Shown piece by piece: positions 59,901 to 64,000 of a stretch of 64,000 nucleotides of DNA. The number at the start of each line of letters is the position of its first letter. The first letter of the stretch is position 1. Position numbers and translations under genes: made by a program. Below the pieces are notes generated by a model that did not search any database, had not been told where the DNA came from, and worked only from the letters and a program-made list of their open reading frames with translations. This stretch comes from Sipunculus nudus (lineage: Eukaryota > Annelida > Sipuncula > Golfingiida > Sipunculidae), in contig CM049322.1 of the NCBI GenBank assembly GCA_026874595.1, positions 49,825,340 through 49,889,339 of the forward strand, in the 5' to 3' direction.

Positions 59901-62392
59901 AAATCAAGAAATATATTTACTCCCTTAACAAGGGCATTGCTGAAGCTAGAGATTTTTTTTGTCAGGGATGTAACATTATTTAATCAAGATTCAATTGAAT
60001 ACCCAAAATTAGTTCTGATTTTTTCAAATTTTATAAGTTATTAGTATAAATATAAAATTAGTACCTTAAATTTTGCCCAACTGTGACCATGGCACGTTTG
60101 TTTCCCGTGAGCACTGTTGATATAATTTTCATATCTTGCACACATAAGGATTTCAGCTTTTTAGTTTAGAAAGCTGAAAGAAATTTGCCAAATATTGTAG
60201 CTTTTATTAATGTTTTTTATGAGACCCTGTCAGACTTTGGCTCTCTCAAGCCCCTCTTGAGTCGCCTGTATGTTGACCTTGTTGACCTTTCATCAAATTA
60301 TGCACGCTGAAGGGGAGAATCCAGGCAGCTGATGGCCAGCCACAGTTGATCCAGGTGTTCAACCCAACTCATCTAGTAGTTTTAACCAACAACATAACAA
60401 TAAACAATAAATTAATAAATTTTTATTGGTTTTTAATAACAAATTAGAAAAAATAGAAAAGGAATTTGTTAGTTTATAATAAAAGGAAATTAACTTGCAG
60501 TTACTGATGATATAAGAATCTTGTATCGATGGGTAGAATGTCACATATTCCAAATAACACCATGCAGTCACCTATGGCATTTTTCAGTTCATTTTTAATG
60601 ATAAAGAAGTAAATCATATTATTCATTACTAATCATTAAGGATTATATGAAGGAAATTAATGATAGACAAAGATGCAGTTGATAATATTAATCTAGATTC
60701 CTACTGTGTCTAGTGTGTACATTGATGTGAAATTAGTCCAAAATGAATTTTTTACAGTTATTTTTTAATATAAATAAAAGCCATAAAACCAGGTACTTAT
60801 GATCATTATTTAAATGTGTGAATTTTGTATATTCTGGATTCTCAACATCATTGTTTGGTGAAAACTGAATAAATACCAGACGTGGTGCGGATACTTTGTA
60901 ATTGTATTTAAATACGAATATAATTATGTACTCCATTATAAAATTTCTTGCATAAAGAATGGGAATTCAGGTAAAAATGAAAGTATATGAATACTCGTGC
61001 AAATACTTTCAAAATGTATTCATGAATGCATTCATGAATATATTCTTTAATATTATTTTAATAATCATATCAGTTATATTTCATTTTAAAAAATCATATG
61101 ATTCTCTTATTATTTTTAATAAAAATTATATTTGGGACAATATTTGTAATTTTTTTAATAAATAGTTAAACTCTTATATTATATGTTCTGCTTATAAGTT
61201 ATATGGCCAAGTCAAAATCTGTGTGACAGTAGTACTCCATTTGTTAATAAAATAAATGAAATCAATCCTCTTCCCTGTCTCCAAAGGTACTATCAAAATC
61301 ATACATAAGCTAAACAACAACAACTCATGATACAGCTTATATTTATTACCACACAAAACCAGCATGTGCCTCATTTCTAAATAATATTTTTTTATTATAT
61401 ATAACAGCTGAGCGTCGTGACCCATAGGTCCCTTGTTTTTCCTAAAATTTGCTTTTCCAAAATTTAAATTGAGGAACCAAAATTTACCAATATTTACTGA
61501 TAAGTAGAAATGTGACATTCAGAAACACATTTTTTTCCATATAAGCGAATTTTATTCTGAGGTTAACAGTGATTGTAAATGGTTCGCTGTTTTATAAAAT
61601 AAAAATAAAATTCAGGATCAAATGTTCTGATGAGATAACGTTACTGGCAGGATCAGGATTAGTGAGCAGTAGCGTGTTGGAACCTTGAAATGCCCACCGG
61701 TAGTAATAGTATATTTATTGAAAACAATGGTATACCGTAAAAATCTCATTAGAATCCCCGAATTATATTAAGATAAAGTCATGCACAAATTGGGGAACTT
61801 TATATGAACTCTGCCTGTGTCTTATATTTGGGGCATCACCGTGAATCTTATCTGAAGGGCGTGAACCAAAATAGGTGTATTTATGGCAATGTGCTTGCAC
61901 TCTGAAATTTACTGTACTTTCTTTACTTCATTTATCCATAACCTCAAACATCTGAACAAATTTGATGTCCCCCAAACTATTCAGATATTCAAGCTTCTAC
62001 TGTATATGTAATATTAGGGCTGTAAAGAATATTCAAACTCTTTGAGTGTCTGTGTTTGATGCTTGAAATCCGATGCACGAATATTCGCCTACAGGAACAT
62101 CACCAATTCACAACTTTGTTGAGACACCTACTTTGAGCTAAGAGGCTCAGTTGTATGTCTTTTCTTTTACAGTTACTTGTATCCGGATGGGAGGAATATA
62201 AATCCTGACATCTCGTTTCTGGTCGACGATCTGGCAGAAGACCACATTCAAGTCACACAAGAACAGTATGAGCTTTATTGCGAGATGGGCTCCACGTTCC
62301 AGCTCTGTAAGATCTGTGCGGAGAATGACAAAGATATCCGTATTGAACCGTGTGGTCACCTTCTGTGTATGCCATGTTTAAATGCCTGGCAG
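25209..62392 (+). CDS. CBL: CBL (Casitas B-lineage lymphoma) E3 ubiquitin ligase, 5' part, 5 coding exons
   Basis: Coding exons: 25209-25753, 56451-56597, 57090-57221, 58400-58537, 62173-62392, totalling 1182 nt (394 codons) with all phases consistent. Domains: four-helix bundle (about 35-165), EF-hand (166-250; loop residues D214, T216, N218, Y220, E225), SH2 (251-338; phosphotyrosine-contact R279 and G291, matching human R294 and G306), linker helix with both regulatory tyrosines (Y353 and Y356, matching Y368 and Y371), and RING start (C366, C369, C381, H383, C386, C389, W393). CBL binds phosphorylated receptor tyrosine kinases through the TKB region and ubiquitinates them through the RING-bound E2. 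An in-frame TGA at 25200 fixes the start at 25209. The rest of the RING and the C-terminus lie beyond the window. Intron 1 is 30.7 kb and full of repeats. Confidence 0.97.
25754..26544. other. Start of CBL intron 1
   Basis: AT-rich intron sequence with a TA/TATG microsatellite near 26236-26290. No exon or element ends were recognised. Confidence 0.45.
26545..27009 (+). mobile_element. hAT-like non-autonomous element, copy 1
   Basis: It starts CAGGGCTCCACATTAACGG and ends AAATGTCGAGCCCTG, an inverted terminal repeat of about 15 bp. AATGA occurs directly on both flanks (26540-26544, 27010-27014). A long TA microsatellite (26826-26876) lies inside. A diverged copy in opposite orientation is at 30968-31361. 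Confidence 0.6.
27059..27243. repeat. CTAGGCGAGAT palindromic cluster
   Basis: A compact set of repeated and inverted words: CTAGGCGAGATCACAATCGC occurs directly and, as GCGATTGTGATCTCGTCTAG, inverted. The whole block can fold on itself in more than one register. It is probably a foldback MITE; ends read GGCCTAGG and GGGCCTGG. Confidence 0.5.
27244..29640. other. CBL intron 1 segment, nothing recognised
   Basis: Ordinary AT-rich intron sequence with a short CACA/GTGT stretch at about 28185 and a TA microsatellite at about 29262. No gene, RNA or element ends were recognised. Confidence 0.45.
29840..30740 (+). repeat. Tandem core, three units of about 275 bp (family D)
   Basis: Three diverged units are marked by CACCTGCAANCATTTTGCAC at about 29850, 30130 and 30405, each followed by a CATCTGTTTGTCT-type tract and a CTCATATCT..GCAGTG block. 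The 3' side reaches CTAG followed by TTG near 30714. This resembles the tandem core of the Helentron/pearl-like elements, but the 5' hairpin could not be located. Confidence 0.45.
30968..31361 (-). mobile_element. hAT-like non-autonomous element, copy 2 (inverted, diverged)
   Basis: It ends TTAATGTCGAACCCTG, the terminal repeat of the element at 26545-27009, and its interior shares the same phrases in reverse (ACTTGCC, TTTTTACTTGTCCCACACAA). The left end (CAGGGCTATTATACAG) is eroded. Confidence 0.5.
32608..32971 (+). mobile_element. tRNA-derived SINE, copy 1
   Basis: The tRNA-like head ends with a B-box-like GTTTGAATCTC (32647-32657). The body, with GCTTAATGGGAA, GTCACC and CCTG blocks, ends GGAGGCGGTTACCTCCACC plus an A-run. 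The same body occurs at 56038-56401 in the same orientation. The A-box is weaker here than in copy 2. Confidence 0.65.
33954..38592. mobile_element. TIR element (CCGTATTCGA ends) split by a family A insertion
   Basis: The left end CCGTATTCGACGTAATAAGC is mirrored by a right end TATTACATCGAATACGG; TA flanks both sides (33952-33953, 38593-38594). Subterminal GCGCTTATTA/TAATAAGCGCC blocks agree in inverted orientation. Of the 4.64 kb, 2.6 kb is the nested family A copy at 35000-37607, leaving a host element of about 2.0 kb without a recognisable transposase. Confidence 0.6.
35000..37607 (-). mobile_element. Family A Helentron/pearl-like element, copy A1
   Basis: Read on the minus strand from 37607: hairpin AGCTCAG-C-TGACT-ATA-AGTCA-T-CTGAGCT, then a CCGT microsatellite, two diverged core units of about 660 bp (each marked by GGGCCCATAACTT), an AT-rich tail, CAGCTGAGCGTC, the palindrome GACCCATAGGTC and CTTG at 35000. 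It is nearly the same length and sequence as the opposite-strand copy at 58821-61435. No protein is encoded; short frames shared by the two copies reflect recent duplication. Confidence 0.75.
39100..41345 (+). repeat. 2.2-kb minisatellite, unit about 27-30 bp
   Basis: About 75 copies of a unit of the type GGTTGGCCTAGTTATGTGAC followed by TCTGAACACA. Units alternate in length (with or without TCT) and carry GGCCCAATTATG variants. Longer blocks repeat as wholes: about 228 bp is repeated in tandem from 40759 and 40987 and again near 39571, a higher-order pattern. It lies in CBL intron 1. Confidence 0.9.
41887..42143 (+). repeat. CT microsatellite followed by an ATTACT hexanucleotide array
   Basis: A pyrimidine tract with (CT)n occupies 41887-41954. 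From 42011 four runs of ATTACT are separated by short unique pieces and end exactly where the palindrome at 42144 begins. Reading frames through this stretch are low-complexity only. The preceding stretch 41346-41886 shows nothing. Confidence 0.85.
42144..42238. repeat. 95-bp near-perfect palindrome
   Basis: The left arm begins ATGTACTTAAACTTAATTAA and continues to ATATCTATA; the right arm runs TATAGATATATTCTTAAACC to TTAATTAAGTACAT. The arms of about 45 bp pair with only a few mismatches and almost no loop, so a cruciform or a long hairpin in RNA is possible. Confidence 0.8.
42240..43740. other. CBL intron 1 segment, nothing recognised
   Basis: AT-rich intron sequence without recognisable gene, RNA or element ends. 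Confidence 0.45.
43741..44482 (-). repeat. 24-bp minisatellite
   Basis: About 30 copies of a unit of the type ACACAGGGTGGGTGACCACA + TTG. Because the unit is a multiple of three, long open frames run through it on the minus strand in several registers (peptides rich in [10 protein letters not shown]-like repeats). These are a by-product of the repeat period and not genes. Confidence 0.9.
44483..46260. other. CBL intron 1 segment, nothing recognised
   Basis: AT-rich intron sequence with a short TA tract at 44961. No conserved exon or terminal repeats were identified. Confidence 0.45.
46262..46672. repeat. Inverted-repeat cluster around GTGTTTCCATG
   Basis: GTGTTTCCATGTAC and GTATTTCCATGTGT on the left face CACATGGAAACACC (twice, near 46553 and 46608) and CACATTGGAAACAT on the right, with GTGCGTGAAAATTG/TTCACACATATGCAC type words between. 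It is probably a decayed foldback element. Confidence 0.45.
47049..48589 (+). mobile_element. Family B Helentron/pearl-like element, copy B1
   Basis: It opens ATGCCCCCGCCACAAAGTGG, a hairpin with GTGGCTGGGGCAT, followed by a CCGTCCTTC-type microsatellite. About eight core units of 178 bp follow, each with TTTTTTCGCAATGCCTGCAG and GGTTGACCTACTTTTGACC. It ends GGCGGGGGCAT, the exact inverted complement of its first 11 bases, then hairpin TGTCG-TTC-CGACA, TAT and CTAG followed by T. It is non-coding: open frames through the core differ between units. Confidence 0.8.
48802..51226 (+). mobile_element. Family A element A4 (diverged)
   Basis: It starts AGCTCAGCTGACTTTCAGTC directly after a T-run, with a CTGTCGTCCTTCCGTCCGGC tract after it. 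Core units of about 130-150 bp (49000-49660) carry CTTTCACATA..CTCACCTACC and GAGGTCACAAGGTCA. A second duplicated segment with GACNTGTCAGAAA lies at 50545-50730. It ends CAGCTGAGCGTCATGACCCA, TGGGTC, CTTA. Confidence 0.55.
49123..49559 (+). promoter_or_regulatory. Four DR1 arrays of AGGTCA in the A4 core
   Basis: Perfect AGGTCA-A-AGGTCA sites occur at 49123, 49269, 49404 and 49541; two are extended by a contiguous third AGGTCA (DR0) and one by GGGTCA. They recur once per core unit. Binding by nuclear receptors is possible in principle and unproven. Confidence 0.45.
51392..56037. other. Late part of CBL intron 1
   Basis: Mostly unremarkable intron. Features seen: a 15-base G-run at 51753-51767; AAGTACAT-rich sequence starting CAGACTTGGATCAAGTACAT near 52077 that resembles one end of the element at 57900-58294; a TA tract near 53687. 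No conserved exon was recognised on either strand. Confidence 0.45.
56038..56401 (+). mobile_element. tRNA-derived SINE, copy 2
   Basis: The head is clearly tRNA-like: A-box region TTTGGTGTAGCAGTAGAAC and B-box GAGTTCAAATCTC (56091-56103). The body matches copy 1 (GGCTTAATGGGAATGCTG, GTAGTCACCGGGCCTG) and the tail reads GGAGGCGGTTTTCTCTCACC plus AAAAC. Its end lies only about 50 bp before the acceptor of CBL exon 2. Confidence 0.75.
56451..56597 (+). CDS. CBL: CBL coding exon 2 (EF-hand)
   Basis: The exon encodes [20 protein letters not shown] and later [20 protein letters not shown]. The [12 protein letters not shown] stretch is the calcium loop of the CBL EF-hand with all ligating positions kept. 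The acceptor is CTGTTTCCAG, the donor AG/GTAAGT; the first A completes the K codon from exon 1. Confidence 0.97.
57090..57221 (+). CDS. CBL: CBL coding exon 3 (EF-hand to SH2)
   Basis: The exon encodes [20 protein letters not shown] and [20 protein letters not shown], nearly invariant in CBL proteins. The acceptor is TATTGCAG and the donor AG/GTGAGA. Intron 2 (56598-57089) has no recognisable content. Confidence 0.97.
57305..57610 (+). repeat. Diverged tandem repeat of about 60 bp in CBL intron 3
   Basis: Phrases such as AGCCATGGCAACACTTGGG, GATCATGACAGCACTT and TATATATTTAGAGGTAGCC recur five to six times with changes. This is a local expansion with no coding signal. Confidence 0.6.
57900..58294. 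repeat. AAGTACAAGT-rich MITE remnant
   Basis: Many copies of AAGTACAAGT and its complement ACTTGTACTT occur in both orientations, ending CATTACCCAAGCCTG. The right end looks like a hAT-type terminus; the left end is not clear. It lies just upstream of CBL exon 4. Confidence 0.45.
58400..58537 (+). CDS. CBL: CBL coding exon 4 (SH2 core)
   Basis: The exon encodes [20 protein letters not shown] and then [26 protein letters not shown] holds the phosphotyrosine-binding arginine; the glycine of WAIGYV is the residue whose loss destroys binding in human CBL. The acceptor is TTTCGACAG; the donor TT/GTAAGT. Reading through the donor meets TAA at once (…EGL-stop). Confidence 0.97.
58500..58766 (+). 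repeat. Triplication of the end of CBL exon 4 with its splice donor
   Basis: The last 38 nt of exon 4 plus the start of the intron (58500-58542) recur at about 58618-58662 and 58722-58766. All three share the frame CTG-CTCAGG-GCTGCTGGACNGA followed by a purine-rich GAGGGAGGGGTTGTAAGTC-like stretch. Copy 2 has lost the donor (TTCTTAGTC); copy 3 retains TTGTAAGTC. The intervening AT-rich spacer (TATTAAAT..ATGAAATA) is copied as well. Confidence 0.8.
58821..61435 (+). mobile_element. Family A Helentron/pearl-like element, copy A2
   Basis: It begins with the AGCTCAG..CTGAGCT hairpin after a T-run, followed by a CCGT microsatellite (58873-58910), two core units of about 660 bp, an AT-rich tail, CAGCTGAGCGTCGTGACCCA, TAGGTC and CTTG, then T's. 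Over its whole length it is the near-identical inverted counterpart of 35000-37607. It fills most of CBL intron 4. Confidence 0.8.
61436..62172. other. Rest of CBL intron 4
   Basis: AT-rich intron with no recognised features up to the acceptor TTTTCTTTTACAG of exon 5. Confidence 0.5.
62173..62392 (+). CDS. CBL: CBL coding exon 5 (linker helix and first half of RING)
   Basis: The exon encodes [20 protein letters not shown], then [20 protein letters not shown], and ends [14 protein letters not shown]. The two linker tyrosines (YELY) and the first six zinc ligands are present, as is the tryptophan that contacts the E2. The donor is CAG/GTAAGT in phase 0; the remaining RING ligands must lie in the next exon, outside the window. 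Confidence 0.97.
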
Positions 62393-62949
62393 GTAAGTTT
62401 ACCTCCCACACCCCCCAAACAGCTGTTTCATGAAACAAAAAATTTATTCTGTCCTGTTCAAATTTACCTTTAAGCTGAGCCTCATAACCTGTGGGTGGGT
62501 CACTTCTTAAATGTGAGTGAAAAGATTATTTATTCCTGAATTGATGTGAAATAATTTGTTTTGAAGGAGGGTTCCTGTTTGGGTGGGGGGTCAGATCCTC
62601 CACTACAGTGGGTAACTTGGTTTGTAAATAGAAACTTAAATACATGCTACTTCAGTGTCATAGTAATGCTCAGGTGAATTAATCAGATTATGAAAGAAAA
62701 TTGACATGATGTAGTCTTACTGTAATAAACCTTACCATAATTTGAGGAATACAGCATCATATAATATAAACTTAATTCTGATATAAGCTTTGTTAATACA
62801 CTCACTTTTTCCCCCAAACATTTCCTGCTGATTTATTTTTGTCTGGAAACTGTCCTCTGAGTATTTTCCTGTCATTTCCTTGTTGTTTCCTTATTGAGCC
62901 CTGTCAGGTTTATTTCTTTAATTAAAAAAAAATAATTAACCTTCTTTTT
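62393..62949. other. Start of CBL intron 5
   Basis: The sequence AAGCTGAGCCTCATAACCTG TGGGTGGGTCAC at about 62473-62504 is a decayed family A 3' end. Otherwise AT-rich sequence with no further features. Confidence 0.4.
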
Positions 62950-63755
62950 ATGCCCCCGCCACAAAGTAGTTTTACCCATGTCCGTTGTTCCGTCCTTCCG
63001 TCATTCAGAAATCAAACAGTTGTACGGACTTTTTTTCGCAATGCCTGCAGATATTGGCCTGATTTTTGGTGTGTGGGCAGATATAGAACAGTTACAGATC
63101 GAGTTCGCGTTTCGTCCCGGTTGACCTACTTTTGACCGTTTTACGGCTCCTAAACTTAGAAAATTTCATGAAAAATAAAAATATTCATGACAGATACACA
63201 TGTAGGGTATTTTTTTCGCAATGCCTGCAGATATTGGCTTGATTTTTGGTGTGTGAGCAGATATAGACCAGTTACAGATAGAGTTTGCGTTTCGTCCTGG
63301 TTGACCTAATTTTGACCGTTTTACGGCTCCTGAACATAGAAAAATTCATGAAAAATATGAAATTTCATGACAAATACACATGTACGGACTTTTTTTCGCA
63401 GTGCCTGCAGATATTGGCCTGATTTTTGGTGTGTGGACAGATATAGACTAGTTACAGATCGAGTTCGCGTTTCGTCCCGGTTGACCTACTTTTGACCGTT
63501 TTACTGCTCCTAAACTTAGAAATTTTCATGAAAAATAGTAATATTCATGACAGATACACATGTATGGACTTTTTTTGGCAATGCCTGCAGATATTGGCCT
63601 GATTTTTGTTGTGTGGGCAGATATAGACCAGTTACAGATCGAGTTTGCGTTTCGTCCCGGTTGACCTACTTTTGACCGTTTAACGGCTCCTGAATATAGA
63701 AAATTTCATGAAAAATATGAAATTTCATGACAAATACACATGTACGGACTTTTTT
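62950..63755 (+). mobile_element. Family B element, copy B2, interrupted by A3
   Basis: It opens ATGCCCCCGCCACAAAGTAG with a CCGT-type tract, followed by four core units of 178 bp with TTTTTTCGCAATGCCTGCAG. The fifth unit is cut inside its T-run (ACATGTACGGACTTTTT) by the start of a family A element; the remainder is expected beyond the window. Confidence 0.75.
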
Positions 63756-64000
63756 AGCTCAGCTGACTATAAGTCATCTGAGCTATAGTTGTGGTCCATT
63801 GTCCGTCGTCCGTCCGTCTGTCCGTCCGTCCGTCCGTCCGTCCGTCCGTAGATGTGGCACGTTTTGAAACCGTAAGACCTAGGAATCCAAAATTCAGCAT
63901 AATGTTAGATGTCCCCAAGATCTCCTACCAAGCCGAAAACTGGGTCTTTGCGACTTCGTTCCTTTGAGAAATTAAGGAAAAACCTCAATTTTTTATTAAA
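63756..64000 (+). mobile_element. Family A element, copy A3, cut by the window end
   Basis: Hairpin AGCTCAGCTGACTATAAGTC..CTGAGCT, then the CCGT microsatellite and the start of the first core unit, almost identical base for base to copy A2 at 58821. It is inserted in the T-run of a family B core unit. Confidence 0.8.

Overview
The window is animal nuclear DNA: AT-rich, dense in transposable elements and short tandem repeats, with genes split by canonical GT..AG introns. The mobile elements (families with a 5' hairpin, a CCGT-type microsatellite and a tandem core, resembling bivalve 'pearl' elements and Helentron-associated elements) point to a lophotrochozoan, most likely a bivalve mollusc. 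That placement is an inference from repeat style, not proven.

Two conserved protein-coding genes lie head to head and both run off the window. On the minus strand, eleven coding exons (18881 down to 337) encode the first 381 residues of TBC1D23, a Golgi vesicle-capture adaptor with a catalytically dead TBC domain followed by a rhodanese domain. On the plus strand, five coding exons (25209 to 62392) encode the first 394 residues of CBL, the phosphotyrosine-directed E3 ubiquitin ligase: four-helix bundle, EF-hand, SH2, linker helix and the first half of the RING. All exon junctions were checked for phase and fit. About 6.3 kb of apparently non-coding DNA separates the two start codons.

Layout: 1-18881 TBC1D23, whose introns hold a Helentron/pearl-like element with a 331-bp tandem core, a Tc1/mariner-like TIR element, a hAT-like element and a long-TIR element with 7-bp target duplications. 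18882-25208 is the intergenic region with a small hAT element and a foldback element. 25754-56450 is the 30.7-kb CBL intron 1, with two SINE copies, two minisatellites, a 95-bp palindrome, a composite TIR element and a triple-nested insertion. 56451-64000 holds CBL exons 2-5 with repeat-filled introns.

The most notable signals are: (i) three or four element families sharing one end architecture, which suggests a common replication machinery; (ii) two near-identical 2.6-kb copies in opposite orientation flanking CBL exons 2-4, plus a third direct copy beyond exon 5; (iii) a local triplication of the end of CBL exon 4 including its splice donor; (iv) element-borne arrays of AGGTCA half-sites and CTCF-like motifs. 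No complete autonomous transposase, rRNA or confident tRNA gene was found.
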